A DNA stretch of 6,939 bases from Parcubacteria group bacterium (GTDB lineage: Bacteria > Patescibacteriota > Minisyncoccia > Phycocordibacterales > UBA12088), in the NCBI GenBank assembly GCA_021731325.1, contig JAKFXP010000070.1, forward strand, positions 1-6,939, given 5' to 3'. Made by a program: the position numbers and the translations under genes. The notes under the pieces are model-generated. The model was not told the DNA's origin. It saw only the letters and a program-made list of their open reading frames with translations, and searched no databases. Shown here one piece after another: positions 1 through 6,448 of the stretch; the stretch's first letter is position 1, and every line of letters starts with the position of its first letter.

Positions 1-633
1 ATTATAGCTCAGCAAACGAGTGCATTCCGATTCCGAGAGGTGATGGATTCTCGCAAAATTCTTCTGGTAAATCTTGCGAAGGGGCGACTGGGCGACATCA
101 ATGCAAATCTGCTGGGTATGGTTTTGGTTGGCAAAATACTCATGGCAGCATTGTCACGTGTTGATGCCCTCCAAAGTGACCTTCCTCCATTCTATCTGTA
201 TATTGACGAGTTCCAAAATATCACCACTGATTCCATATCGGCAATTCTCTCTGAAGCACGCAAGTACAAACTTTCGCTCAATATTGCACACCAGTTTATC
301 GCCCAGCTCGACGAACGTATTCGAGATGCCGTATTTGGCAACGTGGGGAGTATGGCGGTCTTCCGCGTTGGGTCAGAGGACGCAACATACCTTGAACCAC
401 AAATGAAGCCCACCTTTGAGGCGCAAGACATCATGAATATCGAAAACTACAATGCGTACGTGCGTGTCCTTGCACGAGGCACCCCCCAAAAACCGTTTTC
501 TATTCACATACCCGCTCCAAGAAAGGGGAGCCCCGAACGCGCGGCACATATCAAACAACTCTCCCAACAAACGTACGGGCGACCCCTTGCGGACGTTGAT
601 CGGGAGGTGCGTATGCGATACGGAATAGAATAG
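1..633 (+). CDS. TraG/VirD4/HerA-like P-loop ATPase, C-terminal part (5' end outside window)
   Basis: The frame is open from base 1 (first residues IIAQQTSAF) and ends at TAG 631-633, leaving 210 residues. The GTG at 40 is an internal codon, not a convincing start. Residues 64-72 (FYLYIDEFQ) form a Walker B strand with the acidic DE pair. A segment around residues 84-98 with a downstream AHQ resembles the RecA-fold sensor strand of the FtsK/HerA/VirD4 ATPases. Residues 113-128 (GNVGSMAVFRVGSEDA) resemble the next conserved strand of conjugative coupling-type ATPases. The Walker A half must lie upstream. The family pumps DNA, or couples substrates to a type IV secretion or pilus channel at the inner membrane. 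Whether this one serves conjugation, DNA uptake or pili cannot be decided from a fragment. No terminator hairpin is visible after the stop. The superfamily is fairly secure; the precise role is not. Confidence 0.8.
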   Translation: MIAQQTSAFRFREVMDSRKILLVNLAKGRLGDINANLLGMVLVGKILMAALSRVDALQSDLPPFYLYIDEFQNITTDSISAILSEARKYKLSLNIAHQFIAQLDERIRDAVFGNVGSMAVFRVGSEDATYLEPQMKPTFEAQDIMNIENYNAYVRVLARGTPQKPFSIHIPAPRKGSPERAAHIKQLSQQTYGRPLADVDREVRMRYGIE

Positions 634-655
634 TGGTACTACTGTATAAGTGACC

Positions 656-685
656 TTGTACGGCTCCTTACCCTAACGGTACACT
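656..685 (+). promoter_or_regulatory. Candidate sigma70-type promoter for the antiporter gene
   Basis: TTGTAC (656-661) is followed after 18 bp by TACACT (680-685). This would start transcription near 692 and give a leader of about 27 nt before the ATG at 719. It lies in the 85-nt gap after the ATPase gene. An SD-like GGAGGG at 686-691 sits too far (27 nt) from the ATG to help initiation. This is a motif match only. Read-through from the upstream gene is the alternative. Confidence 0.3.
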
Positions 686-718
686 GGAGGGACTATCAGT
701 AGTTTTGTTCCTTACTTT

Positions 719-2068
719 ATGTATACTCTCCGCAGCCTTGGTATCACCCTCGTATACATGCTCCTTATGGTGGGAGTAGCGTTTAGTGCAAACATCCCCT
801 CCGTGCTCAGCGTGTTTCAAACCGGCTCGTCTGCGTTTCTACTCGCACTCACCCTCCTTGCGCTCATCGCATGGGGTATTTCTCGATACAGCCCTCCGAT
901 CTTACACCCTTTTATTTGGGCACTCCTATTTGGTATGGCAGCACAACACCCACTAGCCGTATTGTTTAGCAACACCGATTCATTTCGTATGGCTATCGAA
1001 CTCCTGGCCGCATTTGTACTCTTTGCGGCAGGGCTCGCCGTACCGGTAAAAAACTTCCAAAAGTACTTTGCACCTATTGCGGCACTTTCGCTTATTGGCA
1101 CTTGTTTGAGTGTTGTTCTTTTTGCGTACGCACTCGGAACGCTCACCACCTACTTCTCGATTGGAGTGCCGATATTTTCACTTATCGCACTTGCCGCCAT
1201 ACTTGCATCCATTGACCCGACTGCAATACAGTCGTCTGTTGAACATCTTCGCTTTGCTCGACCGTTTCTGCGTGATATTGCCCTCAGTGAGGGGGCGTTG
1301 AATGACGTAGTGGGGGTGGTACTTTCACGCTTTTTTATCATAGGGAGCCTCAGTATAGGGAGCACGCTCGTTGCAACCTCCCTAAGCTCTGGACTCGCAC
1401 ATATGACTTCGCGCGCACTTCTCGAACCACTCGCTCTCGAAATTGTCTGGGGGTGGTTAGTTGGACTCTTGGCGTATTATATCCTCAAAACCTGGGGTGA
1501 GACGGTACGTACGCTACATTGGTCAGACCCGGCACTTTTTTCAATTATTCCGCTATTCTGTTTTGCGCTCGGTTCACTCACCGGGGGAGGGGCAGGGTAC
1601 TTAGCTGCATTCATCGCCGGTCTACTCTTTGAAACACATGCCACCACCCACGATGTACAAGCACTTTTTGAGCGGTTTGTGGGAGGTTTTGTGAAGCCAG
1701 TTATTTTTGTACTCCTTGGCGCAGTGACCCCACTTGATACCCTGTATTACCTTCTTCCGTTGGGGGTTGCAGCAGCGTTCGTCTTTATGCTCATTATTCG
1801 TCCCCTCGTGGTGTACATCAGCTTGTTGCCGTGGATACGTGCCCATAGCGGAATGGTTACCTGGCGCGAAGTACTCTTCCTGTCCTTCTTACGAGAAACA
1901 GGGGCGATTCCCGCCATCCTTCTTCTTATTGCGGTCACGCTCGGGCTTGCATCAAGCGAAATTGTACTCGTTGTCGGCGTCTGGGTTATTTTACTTACCC
2001 TTATTATCGAACCTCCACTCACCCCCCTGGTAGCCGAGCGACTCGGTGTTGCAAAAAAATCCGAATAG
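719..2068 (+). CDS. Cation:proton antiporter, CPA1/NhaP-type
   Basis: A 449-residue, very hydrophobic protein with roughly 11-13 predicted membrane helices. It probably exchanges Na+ (or K+/Li+) for H+ across the cytoplasmic membrane. Key motifs are in the family order: SIDPTA at about 164-169, with the Asp that precedes Pro in the unwound helix; SEGALNDVVG at 190-199, with the paired N195-D196 typical of electroneutral CPA1/NhaP exchangers; a glycine-rich TGGGAGYLAAFIAGLLF helix at 288-304; and LRETGAIPA at 391-399, corresponding to the conserved Arg helix (often RG in NhaP proteins, RE here). ATG 719 is the only reasonable start, because the frame closes upstream at TAA 674-676. M14 or M17 are less likely since helix 1 already begins near residue 8. 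No SD precedes it. The TAG stop abuts the cysS stop on the other strand. The ND pair argues for CPA1 over CPA2; ion specificity cannot be read from sequence. Confidence 0.9.
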   Translation: MYTLRSLGITLVYMLLMVGVAFSANIPSVLSVFQTGSSAFLLALTLLALIAWGISRYSPPILHPFIWALLFGMAAQHPLAVLFSNTDSFRMAIELLAAFVLFAAGLAVPVKNFQKYFAPIAALSLIGTCLSVVLFAYALGTLTTYFSIGVPIFSLIALAAILASIDPTAIQSSVEHLRFARPFLRDIALSEGALNDVVGVVLSRFFIIGSLSIGSTLVATSLSSGLAHMTSRALLEPLALEIVWGWLVGLLAYYILKTWGETVRTLHWSDPALFSIIPLFCFALGSLTGGGAGYLAAFIAGLLFETHATTHDVQALFERFVGGFVKPVIFVLLGAVTPLDTLYYLLPLGVAAAFVFMLIIRPLVVYISLLPWIRAHSGMVTWREVLFLSFLRETGAIPAILLLIAVTLGLASSEIVLVVGVWVILLTLIIEPPLTPLVAERLGVAKKSE

Positions 2069-3547
2069 TTAAACCGACACCACTTGGGGTCCCTGCGACG
2101 AATCCTCAACCAAAAAACCTTTGTTGCGTATCTCTGCACGGAGTGCGTCAGCTCGTGGCCAATCTTTTGCACTACGAGCTTGTTCCCGTTCAGATACCAA
2201 TTGTTGTACGGCATCAGGTACCGTGTCACTATCGATAGAAACAATGGATAACGACTGTCGTTCCTCACGACTGTTTGCAAGTTCGGTCAGACCAATTCCC
2301 AAGACTTTATCAAAATACAACAACGTTGCTCGCTTCACCCCCTTCGGAAGCGATTGATTTTTTGCAACCTCCCACAGTAATGCGAGCGCCTGTGGAGTGT
2401 CTAGATCATTATTAATACGGAGCAAAAAGGTCTGTGCGTAGGTGGGATCTTTTTTTCCCGTCTTGACCATACCCAATTCTTCCACAAACAATCGATGGAG
2501 CCGCTTGAGTGCCGTCTGAGCGGCATCGAGCGCGGTAAAGCTAAAATTCATCGGTGTGCGGTAGTGGCCCATGAGAAGCCAATACCGGTACGCGAGTGCG
2601 GGATACCCATGCTCAACAAGTTGACGGAGGGTGATGGTGTTTTTGAGTGACTTACTAAACTTGGTCCCCTCAATCATAATGTGTGCATGATGCATCCACA
2701 CCCGCGCAAACGGTCTACCCGTAGCCGCTTCGCTTTGGGCTATTTCGTTGTTGTGATGGGTACCGATGTGATCAATGCCGCCCGTATGTATATCTATTTC
2801 TTTGCCCAAATACTCCATCGCCATCGCCGAACACTCAATGTGCCAGCCCGGGAAGCCAGTGCCCCACGGACTCTCCCACCCAAGCGATTCGTCACGTTTC
2901 CATAATGCAAAATCATGAGGACTGCGCTTTTCATGATGCACTTCCACACGCGCGCCTTCTTTGAGCGTGGTAAGGTCAATACCCCCCAGTTTTCCATACC
3001 CCGTAAACCGCATCGTATCAAAATACACACCGTCAGAGGTACGGTACGCATATTCTTTTTGCATCAACGTTTGTATCAGTGCAATATCTGCATCAATATG
3101 CTCGCTCGCTCGTGGCATCACGCTTGGTAGTCGAATGTGTAGTTGCTCAAGATCGGCGACAAACGCTTCGGTATATTTCGTTGATATCTCATGCATGGCT
3201 TCGAGCGTCAAGGGTTTACCTTCGCGTTTGAGTGCAAGGGTCATCTTGTCATCCCCGTCATCCCCGTCTGAGGTCAGGTGTCCCACGTCTGTAATATTAA
3301 CAACCTGCAACACTTTGTACCGATTGAGTAGCAGGGTGCGTCTCAGAATATCCGCAAACACATATGATCGAAGATTCCCCACGTGGGCAAAATCGTAGAC
3401 CGTTGGACCACAGTTGTACATCCGCACATAATCAGTGCGGAGCGGGGTAAATCGCTCAGTAGCCCTCGTGAGCGTGTTGTATAGGTTGAGGGGAGGCCTT
3501 GCACCCTTCGTAGGATCGGTAGCACTGGAAAAAAATATAGGAAACAT
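2069..3547 (-). CDS. cysS: Cysteinyl-tRNA synthetase (CysRS)
   Basis: A 492-residue class I aminoacyl-tRNA synthetase that charges tRNA-Cys with cysteine using ATP in the cytoplasm; full length for the family. The domain order is complete. The LNLYNTLTR N-terminal strand is at 20-28. C46 and the HIGH-box variant HVGN (55-58) lie in NCGPTVYDFAHVGN. C239 is in GWHIECSAM. The zinc-site segment has H264-H265 and E268, and the KMSKS box reads KFSKS (296-300). The C-terminal KDWPRADALRAEI helix (461-473) is tRNA-binding. The four zinc ligands expected from E. coli CysRS (Cys, Cys, His, Glu) correspond to C46, C239, H264 and E268. The usual FPHHENE is replaced by GTHHNNE. ATG 3547 is the only ATG, GTG or TTG before the conserved N-terminus, and the frame closes upstream at 3566-3568. 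The gene follows corA by 67 nt. No T-box leader fits in that space. The stop has no intergenic room before the convergent antiporter gene. Confidence 0.97.
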   Translation of the reverse strand: MFPIFFSSATDPTKGARPPLNLYNTLTRATERFTPLRTDYVRMYNCGPTVYDFAHVGNLRSYVFADILRRTLLLNRYKVLQVVNITDVGHLTSDGDDGDDKMTLALKREGKPLTLEAMHEISTKYTEAFVADLEQLHIRLPSVMPRASEHIDADIALIQTLMQKEYAYRTSDGVYFDTMRFTGYGKLGGIDLTTLKEGARVEVHHEKRSPHDFALWKRDESLGWESPWGTGFPGWHIECSAMAMEYLGKEIDIHTGGIDHIGTHHNNEIAQSEAATGRPFARVWMHHAHIMIEGTKFSKSLKNTITLRQLVEHGYPALAYRYWLLMGHYRTPMNFSFTALDAAQTALKRLHRLFVEELGMVKTGKKDPTYAQTFLLRINNDLDTPQALALLWEVAKNQSLPKGVKRATLLYFDKVLGIGLTELANSREERQSLSIVSIDSDTVPDAVQQLVSEREQARSAKDWPRADALRAEIRNKGFLVEDSSQGPQVVSV

Positions 3548-3557
3548 AGACTTTCGC

Positions 3558-3586
3558 AGTATAAATCAGGACGAACAAAATAGAAA
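3558..3586 (-). promoter_or_regulatory. Candidate cysS promoter giving a near-leaderless mRNA
   Basis: On the minus strand TATACT (3563 to 3558) lies 10 nt before the cysS ATG. A weak -35 candidate TTTCTA (3586 to 3581) sits 17 bp upstream. Transcription would begin within about 3-4 nt of the start codon, leaving no room for an SD. The -10 matches the consensus at five of six positions; the -35 is poor. A supporting point is the same TATACT-to-start spacing at other genes in this window. Co-transcription from corA remains possible. Confidence 0.45.
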
Positions 3587-3594
3587 GGAGGTGA
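3581..3594 (+). other. 14-nt perfect SD / 16S-tail complement between corA and cysS (antisense orientation)
   Basis: TAGAAAGGAGGTGA on the + strand is the exact reverse complement of the 3' tail of Bacillus-type 16S rRNA (TCACCTCCTTTCTA). It is therefore an extended perfect SD on the + strand and a copy of the rRNA tail on the minus strand, which is the strand transcribed for corA and cysS. On the + strand an ATG follows at 3595, only 3 nt beyond the GGAGG core and without a gap after the extended match, opening a 138-codon frame antisense to corA that looks like a shadow. On the minus strand the motif overlaps the weak -35 of cysS. Its function is unknown, and it is the only strong SD-like sequence near any start codon in the window. 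Confidence 0.5.
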
Positions 3595-3614
3595 ATGTAC
3601 CAGTCGCAAGCATC

Positions 3615-4532
3615 TTATAGCCAATCTCTATGTTTGAAAAAAGCCCCAAATACCGCCACTACCGCAAGCATGATTCCAACAATAATCCAAAAGCCAAACG
3701 GATGTTCGACAATTGGCATAAGTGCCACATTCATACCGAATACGCTCGAAATAAGTGAGAGGGGAAGCATGAGAAACGCCATAATGGTAAACGTCTTCAT
3801 GATTTCGTTTTGTTTGGTGGTGAGCAGGGAATTGTTGGTCTCCCGGAGTTCGAGGAGTGATGCACGACTACTTTTGATACTTGCCGCAAGACGCTCGTAT
3901 TCACTAATAACCGTACGGATATTTCGAACATACTCATACCCAAAAAGTGCTACTCCGGGTGTTTCCAAACTCTGCAACATCGAATGGTGGCTATCGAGTG
4001 CCTGCGCATAGTTTAAGAGGTCTCGGCTAATGCGAGAGAGCTCTGCAACCATCTCTCGCTCAAGCCCTTCAAAAATACGATCTTCTACCATGTCGAGTCG
4101 TGTTTCGATATGGGCAAGCTCATCGTAAAGCATTCGATAGAGTTCGAAGAGCATGTAGTACAATACATTTCCAGCATGATCTGCCATATTCTTACGATCT
4201 AACACGCTGTCTACCTCAAACAGTTTGGAAAACTGGTGCAATGGATCAATGCCGTCATATCGAGTGGTAATAATCCATTTTTTACCAACCACAAAGTCAA
4301 TTTCGAGCATGGTATGCGCCATGTCATGAATATGTTTAAAGGCAGGGAAATGCAATACGAGATAAAAGTACTCGTCACGAGGATCAACGCGATTACGCGT
4401 GGAGGGAAGAAGTAATTCATCAGCAACGAGAGGGTCGATAGAAAACTCCTCCATCAAATCACGCACCTCCTCTTGGGTGGGAGAAAGAAGGTCAATCCAA
4501 ACCAAATCACCGTGGGTATACCGCGTTATCAT
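3615..4532 (-). CDS. corA: CorA-family divalent metal (Mg2+/Co2+) channel
   Basis: A 305-residue CorA-type protein, expected to act as a homopentameric Mg2+ (and often Co2+/Ni2+) uptake channel in the cytoplasmic membrane. The cytoplasmic N-terminal domain covers about residues 1-110. A long helical stalk at about 120-245 includes an RLDMVEDRIFEGLE stretch typical of the family. Two C-terminal transmembrane helices follow (about 246-268 and 279-298). The signature GMN motif ends the first helix at 266-268 (SVFGMN, where YGMN is commonest). The periplasmic loop reads MPIVEHP instead of the usual MPEL-type sequence. The tail KHRDWL is basic, as expected. ATG 4532 gives a standard N-terminus (MITRYTHGDLVWIDLLSPT) and lies 8 nt from an extended -10 box. 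It is divergent from the S41 protease gene and followed by cysS after 67 nt with no visible terminator. Family assignment is secure; substrate preference is not readable. Confidence 0.95.
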   Translation of the reverse strand: MITRYTHGDLVWIDLLSPTQEEVRDLMEEFSIDPLVADELLLPSTRNRVDPRDEYFYLVLHFPAFKHIHDMAHTMLEIDFVVGKKWIITTRYDGIDPLHQFSKLFEVDSVLDRKNMADHAGNVLYYMLFELYRMLYDELAHIETRLDMVEDRIFEGLEREMVAELSRISRDLLNYAQALDSHHSMLQSLETPGVALFGYEYVRNIRTVISEYERLAASIKSSRASLLELRETNNSLLTTKQNEIMKTFTIMAFLMLPLSLISSVFGMNVALMPIVEHPFGFWIIVGIMLAVVAVFGAFFKHRDWL

Positions 4533-4540
4533 TGCTTAGT

Positions 4541-4550
4541 AGTATACCAG
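4541..4550 (-). promoter_or_regulatory. Extended -10 promoter of corA (leaderless mRNA predicted)
   Basis: On the minus strand TGGTATACT (4549 to 4541) is an extended -10 element (TG-N-TATACT) with no good -35. It ends 8 nt before the corA ATG, so the transcript is predicted to begin within 1-2 nt of the start codon. The 16-nt core CTGGTATACTACTAAG (4550 to 4535) is closely echoed in front of the divergent protease gene. Confidence 0.5.
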
Positions 4551-4613
4551 GGCAATAGCTCATTGTGGGGAATAAAAACTCTGGGGAAGTGGATAGCATT
4601 TTTACCTATTTCT

Positions 4614-4642
4614 TTGCTCACGTGCCCTATGACTGGTACGAT
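4614..4642 (+). promoter_or_regulatory. Promoter of the S41 protease gene (leaderless mRNA predicted)
   Basis: TTGCTC (4614-4619) is followed after 17 bp by TACGAT (4637-4642), preceded by TGG, an extended -10. The hexamer ends 7 nt before the ATG at 4650, so the predicted transcript starts at about the start codon. The core CTGGTACGATAGTAAG (4633-4648) matches the corA promoter core at 12 of 16 positions in the opposite orientation. Confidence 0.45.
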
Positions 4643-4649
4643 AGTAAGT

Positions 4650-5909
4650 ATGCAAAAACACATTCATCTTATGCCGCTCGTTGCGGTCGCATTTTTTGCA
4701 TTCCTGGGAGGTTTTTTCTTTGGAACGGCACGAAATGAGATATCCGCAACTTCAGCCTCAGCAGGGTCGTTGGATACACCCTCCGCAACTGACATGGAAT
4801 CCGTGTGGAAGGCATGGAAATTACTTGACGAAACGTACGTGGCCGCCACTTCATCGGAGGGGGTAAGTAAAGACGAGCGGATATGGGGTATGATTTCTGG
4901 ACTCGCCACCTCATACGACGACCCCTATACCTCGTTTATGCCTCCCCTAGAAAAAGAGGGGTTTGATCAAGAGATACAAGGTACCTTTGGGGGCGTAGGA
5001 ATCGAAATCGGTATGCGTGAAGGAATCCTCACCGTTATCGCTCCTCTCAAAGGAACTCCCGCAGAAACGGCAGGTATTCGCGCCGGTGACTTTATCCTTG
5101 AAGTGGATGGTCATCAAACACAAAGCCTCTCGATCGACGAAACAATACACTATATTCGCGGCGAGGTGGGTACGGAGGTACTACTCACCATTGCCCGAGA
5201 GGGTGAGTCTGAATTCCTTAACATACCTGTTACTCGAGCTATTATTGAAGTGCCTACCATAGAAACAAAGTGGGTGGATGATATCTTTGTCATTGCGCTT
5301 TACAACTTTGGTGGCACTTCGGTAGGCGAAATGCGTGAAGCCCTTCGAACCTTTGTACAGAGCGGTGCGTCTCATCTAGTCCTTGACCTGCGTGGTAATC
5401 CGGGGGGCTACCTTGAGGCGGCGGTTGAAATGGCAAGCTGGTTTTTGCCTCCCGGAGAAGTAGTGGTGACCGAAGACTATGGCGCCAACCGAGAAACCCG
5501 GACGCACAGAACCAATGGAAGTACCGTGAGTAAACCATCCTGGCGTATCGCTATTCTGACTGATGGTGGATCGGCGTCAGCGTCAGAGATTCTTGCCGGA
5601 GCATTACGGGAACATAAAAAAGCAGTCCTTATTGGAGAAAAGACCTTTGGCAAAGGATCTGTGCAAGAGATTCACGATATTACTCCTGATACCTCGCTCA
5701 AAATAACCGTAGCACGGTGGCTCACCCCAAACGGGGTATCTATATCACACAACGGCCTTGTGCCCGATCTCACCGTCAACCGTACCCGCGAAGATGTGGA
5801 GCAAAAGCGCGATCCACAGCTTGATGCGGCAGTGCAATACCTACAAACGGGCGTATTACCCGAACAAAAAGCAACAAGTACAGCCTCAAGTACGCCTATT
5901 GTGCAATAG
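4650..5909 (+). CDS. Membrane-anchored S41-family (CtpA-type) C-terminal processing serine protease
   Basis: A 419-residue peptidase. An N-terminal hydrophobic helix (about residues 6-25, HLMPLVAVAFFAFLGG) anchors or exports it, placing the rest outside the cytoplasm. A helical S41 cap follows (SVWKAWKLLDETY, GLATSYDDPYTSFM). A PDZ domain spans about 111-186 and includes GGVGIEI and the GIRAGDFILEVDG ligand loop. The protease core contains LVLDLRGNPGGYLEAAVEMA, then GGSASASEILAGAL with catalytic S310, and GEKTFGKGSVQ with catalytic K335. The 25-residue Ser-Lys spacing matches the known S41 Ser-Lys dyads. The family trims protein C-termini and often controls peptidoglycan enzymes or secreted proteins. 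The tail (after about residue 400) is Thr/Ser/Gln-rich, with no peptidoglycan-binding domain. ATG 4650 was chosen over longer options because the signal/anchor starts there and a -10 element ends 7 nt upstream. The frame extends back to 4473, but this would overlap corA and its promoter. Stop TAG; rplI follows after 41 nt. Confidence 0.95.
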   Translation: MQKHIHLMPLVAVAFFAFLGGFFFGTARNEISATSASAGSLDTPSATDMESVWKAWKLLDETYVAATSSEGVSKDERIWGMISGLATSYDDPYTSFMPPLEKEGFDQEIQGTFGGVGIEIGMREGILTVIAPLKGTPAETAGIRAGDFILEVDGHQTQSLSIDETIHYIRGEVGTEVLLTIAREGESEFLNIPVTRAIIEVPTIETKWVDDIFVIALYNFGGTSVGEMREALRTFVQSGASHLVLDLRGNPGGYLEAAVEMASWFLPPGEVVVTEDYGANRETRTHRTNGSTVSKPSWRIAILTDGGSASASEILAGALREHKKAVLIGEKTFGKGSVQEIHDITPDTSLKITVARWLTPNGVSISHNGLVPDLTVNRTREDVEQKRDPQLDAAVQYLQTGVLPEQKATSTASSTPIVQ

Positions 5910-5927
5910 CGCAATACAGGGTAGTAT
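5899..5927 (+). promoter_or_regulatory. Candidate promoter for rplI
   Basis: TTGTGC (5899-5904), overlapping the end of the protease gene, is followed after 17 bp by TAGTAT (5922-5927). This predicts a start near 5934 and a leader of about 17 nt without an SD before ATG 5951. Both boxes are only moderate matches. Read-through from the protease gene is an equal alternative, since no terminator separates the two. Confidence 0.3.
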
Positions 5928-5950
5928 GCACATATCTAACCATTTACCGT

Positions 5951-6394
5951 ATGCACGTTATCCTTCTAAAAGATATTCAGAAAGTCGGACGTAAGTTCGA
6001 AGTTGTACAAGTATCCAACGGCTATGCAGCAAATTTTTTGCTACCCCAACGCCTCGCTGAGGTAGCCACCCCTACCCGTATTGCGGAGCTCGACAAACGT
6101 CGAGAGAAGCTCCATGCCGTTGAAGATGCGCGTCGGGCTGATTTGGTGGAAAAACTCACCACACTCTCAGATGCTTCGATCACCGTTGTTGCCAAAGCAG
6201 ACGACAAGGGACATCTCTATAAGAAAATACACGCGAGTGACATTGTTTCGGCTCTCAAAGACGAGCTCGAAATATCGCTCGACGAATCGTCCATTCTCCT
6301 CGACGAAGCAATTCATGAAGTGGGGGAACATACCATCAATGTGGCTGTGGGGAGCAAAAAGACCACCTTTGTCTTGTCGGTCGTCACCGGCTAA
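5951..6394 (+). CDS. rplI: Ribosomal protein L9 (bL9)
   Basis: 147 residues, normal for bL9, a two-domain protein of the large subunit near the base of the L1 stalk. The N-terminal rRNA-binding domain is clear: MHVILLKDIQKVGRKFEVVQVSNGYAANFLLPQRLA matches the family pattern of VILL, VVxVxxGYAxNFLLP and xGLA (here QRLA). A connecting charged helix (RIAELDKRREKLHAVEDARRADLVEKL) follows, then the C-terminal domain with SITVVAKADDKGHLYKKIHASDIVSAL and VGEHTINVAVG. The usual GKLFGSVT of the C-terminal domain is GHLYKKIH here. The gene stands without rpsF, rpsR or ssb, its common partners. ATG 5951 gives the canonical N-terminus; no SD precedes it. Some CPR lineages are reported to lack L9, so its presence is a lineage clue. 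It ends 16 nt before the terminator's palindrome. Confidence 0.96.
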   Translation: MHVILLKDIQKVGRKFEVVQVSNGYAANFLLPQRLAEVATPTRIAELDKRREKLHAVEDARRADLVEKLTTLSDASITVVAKADDKGHLYKKIHASDIVSALKDELEISLDESSILLDEAIHEVGEHTINVAVGSKKTTFVLSVVTG

Positions 6395-6410
6395 TCGGCT
6401 GATTCTCTAG

Positions 6411-6448
6411 AATCTAAAAAAGCACCCGAAGGTGCTTTTTTTTAGATT
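6411..6448. terminator. Bidirectional intrinsic terminator between rplI and rpmA
   Basis: The stem AGCACC (6421-6426) / GGTGCT (6431-6436) has a 4-nt loop. It is flanked by an A-run at 6416-6421 and a T-run at 6436-6443, with a further outer pairing AATCT (6411-6415) / AGATT (6444-6448). It ends transcripts from both sides. Read from rpmA, the loop is C(TTCG)G, the ultrastable UUCG tetraloop; read from rplI the loop is CGAA. The rpmA stop codon (6442-6444) lies inside the palindrome. A second small inverted repeat, GATTCT-ct-AGAATC (6401-6414), adjoins and overlaps it on the left. Confidence 0.92.

Noticed and set aside
1..633. Mobile or conjugative element boundary at the left edge
   Set aside because: Only one fragment of a TraG/VirD4-like ATPase is seen. 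There are no att-like repeats, integrase, relaxase or composition break, and such ATPases are also chromosomal in CPR bacteria.
722..727. TATACT within the first codons of the antiporter
   Set aside because: No suitable -35, the TG is not at extended -10 spacing, and no in-frame start follows at the leaderless distance. Probably chance.
2034..2046. Hairpin CCGAG-cga-CTCGG as terminator of the antiporter gene
   Set aside because: On the + strand it is followed by TGTTGC and an A-run, not a T-run; on the minus strand the T-run precedes the stem. It does not form an intrinsic terminator.
1747..2280. 177-codon minus-strand frame spanning the antiporter and cysS ends
   Set aside because: Antisense to the antiporter and out of frame with cysS; basic Arg/Ser-rich composition typical of a shadow, with no motif.
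2961..3398. 145-codon plus-strand frame inside cysS
   Set aside because: Fully antisense to well-conserved CysRS sequence, Ser/Arg/Cys-rich, no recognisable feature or start signal.
3548..3614. T-box or other riboswitch controlling cysS
   Set aside because: The 67-nt gap is too short and lacks a T-box sequence or terminator; the -10 box is almost at the ATG.
4473..4649. 59-residue N-terminal extension of the S41 protease frame (ATG at 4473)
   Set aside because: It would overlap the first codons and promoter of corA, its residues resemble no signal or domain, and a good hydrophobic anchor and a -10 box both point to ATG 4650.
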